Origin: Streptomyces flaveolus
Lineage (GTDB): Bacteria; Actinomycetota; Actinomycetes; Streptomycetales; Streptomycetaceae
Assembly (NCBI RefSeq): GCF_000716535.1
Contig: NZ_JNWV01000030.1
Span: 1 to 64,000 of the forward strand
Length of the DNA: 64,000 nucleotides
Reading direction: 5' to 3'
The notes below the pieces were generated by a model. It was given only the letters and a program-made list of their open reading frames with translations. It was not told the DNA's origin and made no database searches. Below are positions 36,271 through 45,027 of the stretch, in pieces. Positions within the stretch are counted from its first letter, which is position 1, and each line of letters starts with the position of its first letter. Position numbers and translations under genes: made by a program.

Positions 36271-36581
36271 GGGAGTCGGGACCTTCCGTCGCTGTGGGGC
36301 GCGTGGGGCGGTGGACGGCCGCAGTATCGCGTGACGGAAGTGACCTGCGCCATGGTGCGGGCGGTACCGGCGGCTGGCACCGGACGGCGAAGACGTGGCC
36401 AAGTGTGAAGGGTTCGTACGAGATCTCCGCCGGACGCTCGATCGAGGGCCGCCGCGTCATCACGACGATTAACGTCTGATCCGGGACAAGTCCCCCCGCG
36501 GGGAGGACGCGTCTCTCCCGCGCAGCCCCGGTCCGGGAACCTGACCCCCGGACCGGGGCTACACGGCCCCTCGGCGACGGG
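36271..36581. other. Intergenic region with terminator, no gene seen
   Basis: Apart from the hairpin at 36524-36560, I see only a GC-rich imperfect stem around 36490-36520 and no open frame with family resemblance. Confidence 0.5.
36524..36560. terminator. Terminator after the cytosolic galM
   Basis: AGCCCCGGTCCGGG and CCCGGACCGGGGCT form a perfect 14-bp stem with a 9-nt loop, 21 nt beyond the stop of the epimerase gene on the minus strand. Confidence 0.85.
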
Positions 36582-37559
36582 CTACCGGCCCCGGACGCCG
36601 AAGCCGTACACCGTCTCGGAACGGAAGACCTCGCCGGGCCGCAGCACCGTGCTCGGGAAGTCCGGCCGGTTGGGGGAGTCCGGGAAGTGCTGCGTCTCCA
36701 GCGCGATCCCGGCGCCGGGGCCGAGCGGCCCGGACAGATGGTCGGCGGTGTAGAGCTGGAGGCCCGGCTCGGTCGTGGCCACCGTGAGAGTCCGTCCGGA
36801 GGCCGGGTCGTACAGCTCGGCCACCTCCTCCGCCGCCTCGGTCACGCCCTTGTCCAGGACGAAGTTGTGGTCGTAGCCGGAGCCGGTCTTCCGGGCCGTA
36901 CGGAAGTCGAAGCGGGAGCCGGTCACGTCCTCCGGCGCCCCGGCCGGGATCAGGTCCGCGTCCACCGGCGTGTACCGGGACGCGGCCAGCCGCAGCTCGT
37001 GCCCGCCCGCGTCACCGGAGCCGCTCAGGTTCCAGTACGCGTGACTGGTCAGGTTGACCACCGTCGGCGCGTCCGTGACCGCCTCGTAGGCGATCCGCAG
37101 CGCACCCGACGCGTCGAGCGTGTACGTCACCGCCACCTCCAGCCGGCCCGGGAAGCCCTCCTCGCCGTGCGGGCTGACCCGGCTCAGGCGGACGCCGTGC
37201 GGGACCGGCGTCACCTCCCACACGCGCTTGTCGAACCCGTGTTCACCGCCGTGCAGCGAGTTAGGGCCGTTGTTGCGGGCCAGCGCGTACGTCCGGCCGT
37301 CCAGCGGGAACCGGCCGCCCGCGATCCGGTTCGCGTACCGGCCGATCACGGCACCCAGATACGGCTCCGGATGCGCCAGATAGCCGTCGAGATCCGGGAA
37401 GCCCAGCGTCACGTCCGCCGTCCGCCCGGCGCCGTCCGGGACCTCCACGGACTGCACGATCCCGCCGTACGACAGCACCCGCACCCGCACCCCGCCGCGC
37501 TCCAGCGTCCACCGGTGCACCGCCGTGCCGTCGGGAAGCGTGCCGAAAAGTTCGTTCAT
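36582..37559 (-). CDS. galM: Cytosolic aldose 1-epimerase
   Basis: A 325-residue mutarotase without a signal peptide, starting MNELFGTLPDGTAVHRW. Conserved residues: AVIGRYANRIAGG, NSLHGG, NLTSHAYWNL (catalytic histidine) and ALETQHFPDSPN (catalytic glutamate). It is clearly paralogous to the exported enzyme at 20598-21746, sharing long blocks such as VLSYGGIVQ and DFPSTVLRPG. It sits alone 15 nt upstream on the opposite side of the GDSL lipoprotein gene, on the same strand, outside the sugar operons. Confidence 0.93.
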   Translation of the reverse strand: MNELFGTLPDGTAVHRWTLERGGVRVRVLSYGGIVQSVEVPDGAGRTADVTLGFPDLDGYLAHPEPYLGAVIGRYANRIAGGRFPLDGRTYALARNNGPNSLHGGEHGFDKRVWEVTPVPHGVRLSRVSPHGEEGFPGRLEVAVTYTLDASGALRIAYEAVTDAPTVVNLTSHAYWNLSGSGDAGGHELRLAASRYTPVDADLIPAGAPEDVTGSRFDFRTARKTGSGYDHNFVLDKGVTEAAEEVAELYDPASGRTLTVATTEPGLQLYTADHLSGPLGPGAGIALETQHFPDSPNRPDFPSTVLRPGEVFRSETVYGFGVRGR

Positions 37560-37574
37560 GTGGGAAACCCTAGG

Positions 37575-38459
37575 TCACGGATTTCTCGCCGTGATCCTCC
37601 GGTACGCGATCTCCGCCAGCCGTGCCTGACCGTCCTTGCTGGGGTGGAACCAGTCCCAGTGGCTGAGCTGGTCCGTGCCGAAGCGGTAGTCGTACACCGC
37701 GTTGTCGTCGAAACGGCAGCGGCGGTCCTTGGCGCAGACCTCCCTCAGCACCTGGTTGTACTCCACCACCCGCTGCTGCACGGAGTCCCGGCGCAGCATC
37801 GCCGCGCCGGTCAGATCGTCCGCGTCGCCCAGCATCGACGGGCAGATGCCCAGCTTCCACACCTGCTTGCCCAGCGGATTCGCCCGGCCCTCCGACCACA
37901 GCCGCTTCAGGTTCGGCACGCTCGCCACGTACACCTGCGTCTTCGGCAGCGCCGAACGCAGCGTGCGCAGCGCCTCCTCGAAGTCCGCGCGGAAGTCGGC
38001 CACCGGGGTCATCGCCGACGCCGAGGCCCGGCAGGCGTCGTTCGCCCCCACCATCACCGTCACCAACTGCGGGCCGCGGGAGACCGCCTGCTCCATCTGC
38101 CCGGGCAGGTCCGCCATCCGGGCGCCCGTCACCGCGTAGTTCCAGCTGCGCTCCGCCGCCCCCGTCACACCCAGCAGCCGCACCGCCAGGCTGTCCACCC
38201 TGGCGTCGCTGCCCGTCGCCCACGACACCTCCGGGCAGTCCGACAGCACCGTGCACGCGTCGAAGCCGCGCGTGATGGAGTCGCCCACCGCGGCGATCGA
38301 GTCGGGGCTGCGGTCCCACACCGGGAGCCGGGCCGCGCGCGCCTTGGTGCCCGCCGGCGCCGGCGCGCTCCCGTCCCCGTCGTCACATCCGGCGGCACCC
38401 AGCAGTACGGCCGCCACGACGGCGAGAACGGCCCGTACACGGTGGCTTCGCTTCCGCAT
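37575..38459 (-). CDS. SGNH/GDSL hydrolase lipoprotein
   Basis: A 294-residue protein from ATG 38459. Signal MRKRSHRVRAVLAVVAAVLL is followed by lipobox GAAGC (Cys25). SGNH blocks are all present: block I IAAVGDSITRGFDA (catalytic serine), block II glycine in GARMADL, block III TVMVGANDAC (asparagine), and block V WDWFHPSKDG (Asp-His). It is therefore a surface-anchored esterase or lipase; the substrate is unknown. The gene continues into the galM gene 15 nt downstream, so the two may be cotranscribed. Confidence 0.9.
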   Translation of the reverse strand: MRKRSHRVRAVLAVVAAVLLGAAGCDDGDGSAPAPAGTKARAARLPVWDRSPDSIAAVGDSITRGFDACTVLSDCPEVSWATGSDARVDSLAVRLLGVTGAAERSWNYAVTGARMADLPGQMEQAVSRGPQLVTVMVGANDACRASASAMTPVADFRADFEEALRTLRSALPKTQVYVASVPNLKRLWSEGRANPLGKQVWKLGICPSMLGDADDLTGAAMLRRDSVQQRVVEYNQVLREVCAKDRRCRFDDNAVYDYRFGTDQLSHWDWFHPSKDGQARLAEIAYRRITARNP

Positions 38460-38716
38460 CCCTGCTGTTCCCCTCGTTCGACGGGTGGGCACTCCCTCCC
38501 CTGACAACGTGCGAGGGTTCCCGGCCCGGCGGCCCGGGAACGGTGCACCCCCGCACAAGCGTCCCCCTGGGTGAATGGCGGCGGTTTCCTGGCACCGGGA
38601 CCGACGGTACGTCACACTCCTTGCCCCGCCGCAGGGTAGCCTCGCCATCAACGCGGCCGTCGCGCCACTGCCGCCCAGCCAGTCCGCAAGATGTCCCGCT
38701 CTGCCCGGAGGTTCCG

Positions 38717-39211
38717 GTGACGACACGTGGAGTTCTGTACGTGCACTCCGCGCCGCGCGCGCTGTGCCCGCACGTCGAGTGGGCCGTCGCCGGGGTGCTC
38801 GGCACGCGCGTCAACCTCGACTGGATCCGGCAGCCCGCGGCCCCCGGCACCTGGCGCTCGGAGTTCTCCTGGCAGGGCGAGGCCGGCACCGCCTCCAAAC
38901 TCGCCTCGGCACTGCGCGGCTGGCACCTGCTGCGCTTCGAGGTCACCGCCGAGCCCTGCGCCACCGCCGAGGGCGAGCGCTACAGCTGCACCCCCGACCT
39001 CGGCATCTTCCACGCCGTCACCGGCATCCACGGCGACATCCTGATCCCCGAGGACCGCCTCCGTGCCGCGCTGACGCGCTCCAAGCAGGGAGAGACCGAC
39101 CTCGAGGCGGAGATCGCCAAGCTCCTGGGCAAGCCCTGGGACGACGAACTGGAGCCGTTCCGCTACGCGGGCGAGGGCGCCCCGGTCCGCTGGCTGCACC
39201 AGGTGGTGTGA
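38717..39211 (+). CDS. DUF3145 protein
   Basis: A 164-residue protein from GTG 38717 with GGAGG upstream. It matches the actinobacterial DUF3145 family: TTRGVLYVHSAPRALCPHVEWAVAGVLG, LDWIRQPAAPGTWRSEFSWQG, GTASKLASALRGWHLLRFEVT, SCTPDLGIFHAVTGIHGDILIPEDRL, and LGKPWDDELEPFRYAG. No function is known. It is a conserved neighbour of the fab operon in Streptomyces (SCO2391 position) and converges on fabF across a shared terminator. Confidence 0.92.
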   Translation: MTTRGVLYVHSAPRALCPHVEWAVAGVLGTRVNLDWIRQPAAPGTWRSEFSWQGEAGTASKLASALRGWHLLRFEVTAEPCATAEGERYSCTPDLGIFHAVTGIHGDILIPEDRLRAALTRSKQGETDLEAEIAKLLGKPWDDELEPFRYAGEGAPVRWLHQVV

Positions 39212-39233
39212 CTTCGCGCACGTACCGGACATA

Positions 39234-39269
39234 CCGAAGGGCCCTCACCTGCCGGTGAGGGCCCTTCGG
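39234..39269. terminator. Bidirectional terminator between DUF3145 gene and fabF
   Basis: CCGAAGGGCCCTCACC and GGTGAGGGCCCTTCGG pair perfectly over 16 bp around a TGCC tetraloop. It lies 22 nt after the DUF3145 stop and 10 nt after the fabF stop on the other strand. Confidence 0.92.
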
Positions 39270-39279
39270 CTGACGTTTC

Positions 39280-40542
39280 TCAGATCGTCCGGAACGCCAG
39301 GACCACGTTGTGCCCGCCGAAGCCGAACGAGTCGTTCAGCGCGGCGATACGGCCCTCGGGCAGAGCCCGCGCCTCGCCGACGACGACGTCCGCGTTGACC
39401 TCGGGGTCGAGGTTGTCCACGTTGATGGTCGGCGGAGCCGTACGGTTCACCAGCGCCAGGATCGACGCGACGGTCTCCACACCACCGGCACCGCCCAGCA
39501 GGTGACCGGTCATCGACTTGGTCGCGGAGATCGCCATGTGGTCGACGTCGTCGCCGAACACCTTCCGCAGCGCCTTGATCTCGGCCACGTCACCCTGCGG
39601 CGTCGAGGTGGCGTGCGCGTTCACGTGCACGATCTCGGCCGGCTTCAGGTCCGTGTTGTCCAGCAGGTTCTGCAGCGCGTGCGCGATCCCGTTGCCGGAC
39701 GGCTCCGGCTGCGTGATGTGGTGCGCGTCGGCGGAGATGCCCTGTCCGAGCGCCTCCGCGTAGATCCGCGCGCCGCGGGCCTTCGCGTGCTCCTCGGACT
39801 CCAGGACGATCACACCGGCGCCCTCGCCGAGCACGAAGCCGTCCCGGCCGGCGTCGTAGGGACGCGAGGCGCCCTGCGGATCGTCGTTGTTCTTGGACAT
39901 CGCCATCATGTTGCCGAACGCGGCGATGGGCAGCGGGTGGATGGCGGCCTCGGTACCACCGGCCACGACCACGTCCGCACGCCCGGTGCGGATCATCTCG
40001 ATCGCGTACCCGATGGCCTCCGCGCCCGAGGCGCAGGCCGAGACCGGGGTGTGCACACCGGCGCGGGCACCCAGCTCGATCCCGACGTTGGCCGCCGGGG
40101 AGTTGGGCATCAGCATCGGCACGGTGTGCGGGGAGACGCGGCGTACGCCCTTCTCCTTGAGGATGTCGTACTGGTCCAGCAGGGTCGTCACGCCGCCGAT
40201 GCCGGAGGCGATGACCGCGCCGAGACGGTCGGGGTTGACGGACGAGTCCTCACCGGCCCTGGCGGTGAAACCGGCGTCCTTCCAGGCCTCCTGAGCGGCG
40301 ATCAGCGCGAACTGCGCGGACCGGTCCAGCTTGCGGGCCTGCGGGCGGGGGATGATCTCGCCCGGCTCGACGGCGATCTGCGCGGCGATCCGGACCGGCA
40401 ACTGCGCCGCCCACTCCTGCTCCAGCAGGCTGACACCGGACGTGCCGGCGACGAGGGCCTCCCAGGTCGAGGCTGCGTCGCCACCCAGCGGTGTGGTTGC
40501 GCCGATACCGGTGACGACCACGGTGCGATTGGTCGGGCTCAC
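39280..40542 (-). CDS. fabF: 3-oxoacyl-ACP synthase II
   Basis: A 420-residue elongating ketosynthase that condenses malonyl-ACP with acyl-ACP. The active-site residues are visible: Cys170 in VSACASGAEA, His310 in VNAHATSTPQGD, Lys342 in ATKSMTGH and His347. It is the last gene of fabD-fabH-acpP-fabF, 105 nt after acpP; that gap contains two short hairpins that could limit read-through and set fabF below acpP. This is housekeeping fatty-acid synthesis, not a polyketide cluster: no chain-length factor or tailoring genes adjoin. Confidence 0.97.
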   Translation of the reverse strand: MSPTNRTVVVTGIGATTPLGGDAASTWEALVAGTSGVSLLEQEWAAQLPVRIAAQIAVEPGEIIPRPQARKLDRSAQFALIAAQEAWKDAGFTARAGEDSSVNPDRLGAVIASGIGGVTTLLDQYDILKEKGVRRVSPHTVPMLMPNSPAANVGIELGARAGVHTPVSACASGAEAIGYAIEMIRTGRADVVVAGGTEAAIHPLPIAAFGNMMAMSKNNDDPQGASRPYDAGRDGFVLGEGAGVIVLESEEHAKARGARIYAEALGQGISADAHHITQPEPSGNGIAHALQNLLDNTDLKPAEIVHVNAHATSTPQGDVAEIKALRKVFGDDVDHMAISATKSMTGHLLGGAGGVETVASILALVNRTAPPTINVDNLDPEVNADVVVGEARALPEGRIAALNDSFGFGGHNVVLAFRTI

Positions 40543-40577
40543 GGGAATTCTTTCTCCAACGGATACGGGAGGACTAC

Positions 40578-40593
40578 CCCCGCGTCTGCGGGG
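40578..40593 (-). promoter_or_regulatory. Hairpin in the acpP-fabF intergenic gap
   Basis: CCCCGC and GCGGGG form a 6-bp stem with a GTCT loop; a second GC-rich inverted sequence (CCGCC/GGCGG) follows near 40606-40619. Such hairpins could stabilise the acpP message, which must be translated at a high level, or attenuate fabF. Confidence 0.4.
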
Positions 40594-40647
40594 ATTACGG
40601 CGCCACCGCCGGGTGGCGGGGCTTGCAGCCTCGGCCTACGCGGTGGC

Positions 40648-40896
40648 TCAGGCCTGGTGCTTGAGGATGTAGTCGGTCGCGTCGCCGACGGTCTTGAGGT
40701 TCTTGACGTCCTCGTCCGGGATCTTCACGTCGAAGCGCTCCTCGGCGGCGACGACGACCTCGACCATGGACAGCGAGTCGACGTCCAGGTCGTCGGTGAA
40801 GGACTTGTCCAGCTGGACGTCCTCGGTGGGGATCCCGGCGATCTCGTTCACGATCTCGGCGAGACCCGCGACGATCTCTTCCTGAGTGGCGGCCAT
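40648..40896 (-). CDS. acpP: Acyl carrier protein
   Basis: An 82-residue acidic four-helix protein. The phosphopantetheine attachment site is Ser41 in DVDSLSMVEVV. It carries growing acyl chains for FabD, FabH and FabF. Position between fabH and fabF is the standard Streptomyces order. The 81-nt gap from fabH and 105-nt gap to fabF are much larger than the fabD-fabH gap, in line with separate control of acpP level. Confidence 0.97.
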   Translation of the reverse strand: MAATQEEIVAGLAEIVNEIAGIPTEDVQLDKSFTDDLDVDSLSMVEVVVAAEERFDVKIPDEDVKNLKTVGDATDYILKHQA

Positions 40897-40977
40897 GTCA
40901 GGCGCTCCTTCTTCGATAATCCAGACGGTTTGTGGCAGTTGTCCCCCTGCCGGATCGCATGATCCGGCACGGAGTGC

Positions 40978-42009
40978 CTAGGGGAGGGTAACGACCGTGG
41001 CGGCGTAGACGAGACCCGCCCCGAATCCGATGACGAGCGCGGTGTCGCCGCTCTTCGCCTCCCCGGTCGCCAGGAGCCGCTCCATCGCGAGCGGGATCGA
41101 GGCGGCCGAGGTGTTGCCGGTGGTGCGGATGTCACGGGCGACCGTGACGTGCTCCGGCAGCTTCAGTGTCTTCACCATCGAGTCGATGATCCGCACATTG
41201 GCCTGGTGCGGGATGAAGACGTCCAGGTCGTCCGCGGTGATTCCGGCCGCGTCCAGCGCCTGCTGGGCGACCTTCGCCATCTCGAACACGGCCCAGCGGA
41301 ACACCGCCTGGCCCTCCTGCGTGATCGCAGGGAACTTGATGTTGCCCTGGCTGTCCAGGGGCAGCTGGGAGACGTCGCCGACGGCGAACCGGTCCCAGGA
41401 GACGGTCTGCTTGATCGTCTCGGACTTGTCGCCCTCGGAACCCCACACGGTCGGGCCGATCGCCGGCTCGTTCGAGGGGCCGACCACGACCGCGCCGGCG
41501 CCGTCACCGAACAGGAACGCGGTCGCCCGGTCCTCCAGGTCGGTCAGGTCGCTCAGCCGCTCCACGCCGATCACGAGGACGTAGTCGGCGGAACCTTCCA
41601 CCACCATGCCCTTGGCGAGGGTCAGGCCGTAGCCGAAGCCCGCGCAGCCGGCCGAGATGTCGAAGGCGGCGGCCTTGTCCGTGCCGAGCTTGTCGGCGAT
41701 CTCGGTGGCGACGGCCGGGGTCTGGCTGAAGTGCGAGACGGTCGAGACGACCACCGCGCCGATCTGCTCGGCGTCGATGCCGGCGTCCGCGATGGCCTTC
41801 CCGGAGGCCTCGATCGCCATCGCGGCCACGGTCTCCTCCGGACCCGCCCAGTGCCGGGTCTCGATGCCGGAGCGGGAGCGGATCCACTCGTCGGACGAGT
41901 CGATCTTCTCCAGGATCACCTCGTTGGGCACGACCCGGGTCGGCCGGTAGCCGCCGACGCCGAGGATGCGCGCATACGGGGCGCCCTTGCTGGGCTTGAT
42001 CTTCGCCAT
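40978..42009 (-). CDS. fabH: 3-oxoacyl-ACP synthase III
   Basis: A 343-residue initiating ketosynthase from ATG 42009, with AAGGAG 6 nt upstream; the longer in-frame start has no such site. The catalytic triad is Cys122 in SAGCAGFGYG, His268 in PHQANVRIID and Asn299 in TTGNTSAA. It condenses a short or branched acyl-CoA with malonyl-ACP, setting the iso/anteiso chain types of Streptomyces. The gene begins 10 nt after fabD ends. Confidence 0.97.
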   Translation of the reverse strand: MAKIKPSKGAPYARILGVGGYRPTRVVPNEVILEKIDSSDEWIRSRSGIETRHWAGPEETVAAMAIEASGKAIADAGIDAEQIGAVVVSTVSHFSQTPAVATEIADKLGTDKAAAFDISAGCAGFGYGLTLAKGMVVEGSADYVLVIGVERLSDLTDLEDRATAFLFGDGAGAVVVGPSNEPAIGPTVWGSEGDKSETIKQTVSWDRFAVGDVSQLPLDSQGNIKFPAITQEGQAVFRWAVFEMAKVAQQALDAAGITADDLDVFIPHQANVRIIDSMVKTLKLPEHVTVARDIRTTGNTSAASIPLAMERLLATGEAKSGDTALVIGFGAGLVYAATVVTLP

Positions 42010-42019
42010 GTACGGCTCC

Positions 42020-42943
42020 TTAGGCACCGGCGTGCTCTGCGAGCAGAGCGCGGGCCGCGTCGAGGTCGTCGGGGGTCTTCAGGGCCAGCGTCGCGACACC
42101 GGGCAGGGCCCGCTTGGCCAGGCCGGTCAGGGTGCCGCCCGGGCACACCTCGACGAGCGCGGTGACCCCCAGCTCCTGGAACGTCTCCATGCACAGGTCC
42201 CAGCGCACGGGGTTGGCGACCTGGCCGACCAGCCGGTCCAGCACCTCGGCGCCGGACGCGACGGTGCCGCCGTCCTTGTTGGAGACGTAAGGAATCTTCG
42301 GGTCGGCCGGCGACAGCTCCGCCGCGGCCTTGGCCAGGGTCTCGACCGCGGGCGCCATGTGCCGGGTGTGGAAGGCGCCGGCCACCTTCAGCGGGATGAC
42401 CTTGCGCACGCCCTCGGGCTTGTCCTCGGCCAGCGCCGCCAGCTGCTCCAGCGTGCCCGCGGCGACGATCTGGCCCGCGCCGTTGATGTTCGCCGGGGTC
42501 AGGCCCAGCTTCTCCAGGTGCGGGAGGGTCACCTCGGGCGCGCCGCCGAGCAGCGCCGCCATGCCGGTCTCGGTGACCGCGGCGGCGTCGGCCATCGCCA
42601 GACCCCGCTTGCGGACGAGACCGAGGGCGGCCGTGTCGTCCAGGACACCGGCGAAGGCCGCGGCGGTGATCTCACCGACGCTGTGACCGGCGACCGCGCC
42701 GGGGTTGATGTCACCCAGTGCCGCGGCGGACAGGATGCCGGCGGCCACGAGCAGCGGCTGGGCCACCGCGGTGTCCCGGATGGCGTCGGCGTCGGCCTGG
42801 GTGCCGTAGTGCACGAGGTCCAGTCCGATGGCGTCCGACCAGGCGGCGACGCGGTCAGCGGCACCGGGCAGTTCGAGCCAGGGGGTCAGGAAGCCGGGCG
42901 TCTGAGCGCCCTGGCCGGGAGCGACGAGTACGAGCACTCTCAC
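42020..42943 (-). CDS. fabD: Malonyl-CoA:ACP transacylase
   Basis: A 307-residue acyltransferase from GTG 42943. The nucleophile is Ser88 in AGHSVGE, the catalytic histidine is His192 in AGAFHTRHM, and QPLLVAAG and APGQGAQ form the rest of the pocket. It loads malonate onto AcpP and, in Streptomyces, can also serve type II polyketide ACPs. It is the first gene of the fab operon, with the fasR gene upstream on the same strand and a palindrome between them. Confidence 0.97.
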   Translation of the reverse strand: MRVLVLVAPGQGAQTPGFLTPWLELPGAADRVAAWSDAIGLDLVHYGTQADADAIRDTAVAQPLLVAAGILSAAALGDINPGAVAGHSVGEITAAAFAGVLDDTAALGLVRKRGLAMADAAAVTETGMAALLGGAPEVTLPHLEKLGLTPANINGAGQIVAAGTLEQLAALAEDKPEGVRKVIPLKVAGAFHTRHMAPAVETLAKAAAELSPADPKIPYVSNKDGGTVASGAEVLDRLVGQVANPVRWDLCMETFQELGVTALVEVCPGGTLTGLAKRALPGVATLALKTPDDLDAARALLAEHAGA

Positions 42944-43003
42944 ACTCTCTCTTGGGGACGGGCACGGCCGCCCGTGAGGACAAGGACGAAGAACACGAAG
43001 GGC

Positions 43004-43024
43004 TTTTGTGGGCCTCCGACAAAA
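43004..43024. promoter_or_regulatory. Imperfect 21-bp palindrome upstream of fabD (candidate FasR site)
   Basis: The arms TTTTGT and ACAAAA enclose a GC-rich core (GGGCCTCCG). The element starts three bases from the fasR stop and lies 61-81 nt upstream of the fabD GTG. AT-rich arms are rare in this genome, so it stands out. FasR is known to activate fabDHPF in S. coelicolor by binding this promoter region; whether this exact palindrome is the site is inferred. Confidence 0.55.
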
Positions 43025-43026
43025 CC

Positions 43027-44232
43027 CTATGCCTGGGTATCAGCGTCGGCCAGACGCCCCAGGATGAGCGCGATCCGTAGTGTGAACGCGGATCGTACAT
43101 CCGAAGGCGACCAACCGGTGACGTCAGTCACACGTCGGAGCCGGTAGCGCACGGTGTTCGGGTGAACGAAGAGCATCCTCGCCGCGCCTTCCAGGCTGCT
43201 CGCCTGCTCCAGGTACACACTCAGGGTTTCCAGGAGCGCCGAGCCCGCCTCCTCCAGTGGTCTGTAGATCTCCTCCACCAGCTGCTCACGGGCGCTCGGA
43301 TCACCGGCGATGGCCCGCTCCGGCAGCAGATCGTCCGCCAGCACCGGACGCGGCGCGTCCTGCCAGGCGGAACAGGCCTTCAGCCCCGCGGCGGCGGCCT
43401 GCGCGGACCGGGTGGCGGCCAGCAGATCGGGTACGACGGGTCCCGCCACGACCGGGCCGGCGGCGAACGGCCCGATCAGCGACTTGGCCACGGCGAGCGG
43501 ATTGGCGCTGCCCCCGGCGACGACGACCAGCCGGTCGCCGAGCACCCCGGTGAGCACCTGGAGCTTGGCGTGCCGGGCGGCCCGCCGGATGGCCTCCACC
43601 GTCAGCTCGCTGTCCCCGTCCGGCGCGGTCCCGAGCACGACGCAGACGTGCTCCGGCGAGTTCCAGCCCAGCGCGGCGGCCCGGCTGACGGCCCCCTCGT
43701 CCGCCTCCCCGCTCAGCACCGCGTTCACGACCAGCGACTCCAGTCGCGCGTCCCAGGCACCCCGTGCCTCGGCGGCCTGGGCGTACACCTGGGCGGTGGC
43801 GAAGGCGATCTCCCGGGCGTACACGAGCAGCGCCTCGCGCAGCACGCTCTCGTCGCCCGGCGCCGCCACCTCGTCGATGGCGGACTCCATGACCTCGATG
43901 GTGGTCCGCACCATCTCCACGGTCTGCCGCAGCGTGATGGCCCGGGTCAGCTCCCGCGGCGCGGTCCCGAAGACGTCCGTCGAGATCGCCTGCGGCGCCT
44001 CCGGGCGCCGGAACCACTCGGTGAACGCCGCGATGCCCGCCTGGGCGACGAGGCCGATCCAGGAACGGTTCTCCGGGGGCATGGCCCGGTACCACGGCAG
44101 GGTCTCGTCCATGCGCGCGATGGCCTGCGCGGCCAGGCTCCCGGAGGACTTCTCCAGTCGCCTCAGGGTCGCGGCGTGCGGATGGACGTCGTGGGCTGCG
44201 GGATCGCCGTTGTGGGATTCGGGTTCGGGCAC
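43027..44232 (-). CDS. fasR: Fatty-acid biosynthesis activator FasR (PucR/CdaR-type)
   Basis: A 401-residue regulator from GTG 44232. The C-terminal helix-turn-helix is of the PucR type: LEGAARMLFVHPNTVRYRLRRVTDVTGWSPSDVRSAFTLRIAL near residues 350-395. The preceding region has the GGDEF-like regulatory fold (CVVLGTAPDGDSELTVEAI, QVLTGVLGDRLVVVAGG) and an N-terminal helical domain. The S. coelicolor orthologue SCO2386 activates the fabD-fabH-acpP-fabF operon. Here too it lies directly upstream of fabD on the same strand. Confidence 0.93.
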   Translation of the reverse strand: MPEPESHNGDPAAHDVHPHAATLRRLEKSSGSLAAQAIARMDETLPWYRAMPPENRSWIGLVAQAGIAAFTEWFRRPEAPQAISTDVFGTAPRELTRAITLRQTVEMVRTTIEVMESAIDEVAAPGDESVLREALLVYAREIAFATAQVYAQAAEARGAWDARLESLVVNAVLSGEADEGAVSRAAALGWNSPEHVCVVLGTAPDGDSELTVEAIRRAARHAKLQVLTGVLGDRLVVVAGGSANPLAVAKSLIGPFAAGPVVAGPVVPDLLAATRSAQAAAAGLKACSAWQDAPRPVLADDLLPERAIAGDPSAREQLVEEIYRPLEEAGSALLETLSVYLEQASSLEGAARMLFVHPNTVRYRLRRVTDVTGWSPSDVRSAFTLRIALILGRLADADTQA

Positions 44233-44373
44233 GGGGACAAGACTGCCTTATCGGGCCGGGCCCGTGCGCCGCCGGGGCTGGCTTGACGGCTCGGCCGCCT
44301 GGGAACGGCGGGCGAAGGCGGGCTCTCCCCCTTGGTGGATCGCGTGCTCGGCCCGGCTACCGTGGTGCGCGTG

Positions 44374-45027
44374 ATGGACGTACGGCGCGCCGGTGAGCGC
44401 TATCGCGGAGGGGATCCCGGGGCCGGGATCGACACCCGGCACGCCTTCTCCTTCGGCCCGCACTACGACCCGGACAACCTGCGCTTCGGCGCGGTGATCG
44501 CCTGCAACGAGGAGCGGCTCGCGCCCGGCGCCGGCTTCGACGAACACCCGCACAGCCACACCGAGATCGTCACGTGGGTGGTCGAGGGGGAGCTGACGCA
44601 CCGTGACTCCACGGGCCACGAGACGCGGGTCCGGCCCGGGGACGTCCAGCACCTCAGCGCGGCGGCGGGCGTGCGGCACGTCGAGCGCAACGACGGGGAC
44701 GTCCCCCTGACCTTCGTGCAGATGTGGCTGACGCCACGCGAGCCCGGCGGCGACCCCTCCTACGACCTCGTCCCCGGCATCGCCGACTCCACGCCGTACG
44801 CGGTGCCCGCCGCCGGCGCGATGCTCCACGTGCGCCGCCTGGACCCCGGTGAGCGGACCGCGGTCCCGGACGCGGCGTACGTGTACGCGCACGTGGTCCG
44901 GGGAGAGGTCCGGCTGGCCGCGGAGGAACTGGGCCCCGGCGATGCGGCGAGGATCACAGGGGCGGAGGGCCTGGAGGCGGTGGCGGCGACGCCGACGGAG
45001 CTGCTGCTGTGGGAGATGACGGCTTAG
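44374..45027 (+). CDS. Pirin-family bicupin protein
   Basis: A 217-residue protein beginning MDVRRAGERYRGG at ATG 44374. The N-terminal cupin keeps the pirin metal ligands: HSFGP-type segment HAFSFGPHYDP, then FDEHPHSHTEIVTWVVEGELTHRDSTG and VQHLSAAAGVRHVERN. The C-terminal cupin is degenerate. Pirins act as quercetin 2,3-dioxygenases or as redox-sensitive cofactors; the exact role is unknown. Its stop overlaps that of the convergent serine hydrolase by 4 nt. Confidence 0.85.
   Translation: MDVRRAGERYRGGDPGAGIDTRHAFSFGPHYDPDNLRFGAVIACNEERLAPGAGFDEHPHSHTEIVTWVVEGELTHRDSTGHETRVRPGDVQHLSAAAGVRHVERNDGDVPLTFVQMWLTPREPGGDPSYDLVPGIADSTPYAVPAAGAMLHVRRLDPGERTAVPDAAYVYAHVVRGEVRLAAEELGPGDAARITGAEGLEAVAATPTELLLWEMTA

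Noticed and set aside
39280..42943. Type II polyketide synthase cluster
   Set aside because: Ketosynthase, ACP and acyltransferase genes are adjacent, but the set is fabD-fabH-acpP-fabF with fasR upstream and lacks chain-length factor, cyclase or ketoreductase. It is primary fatty-acid synthesis.
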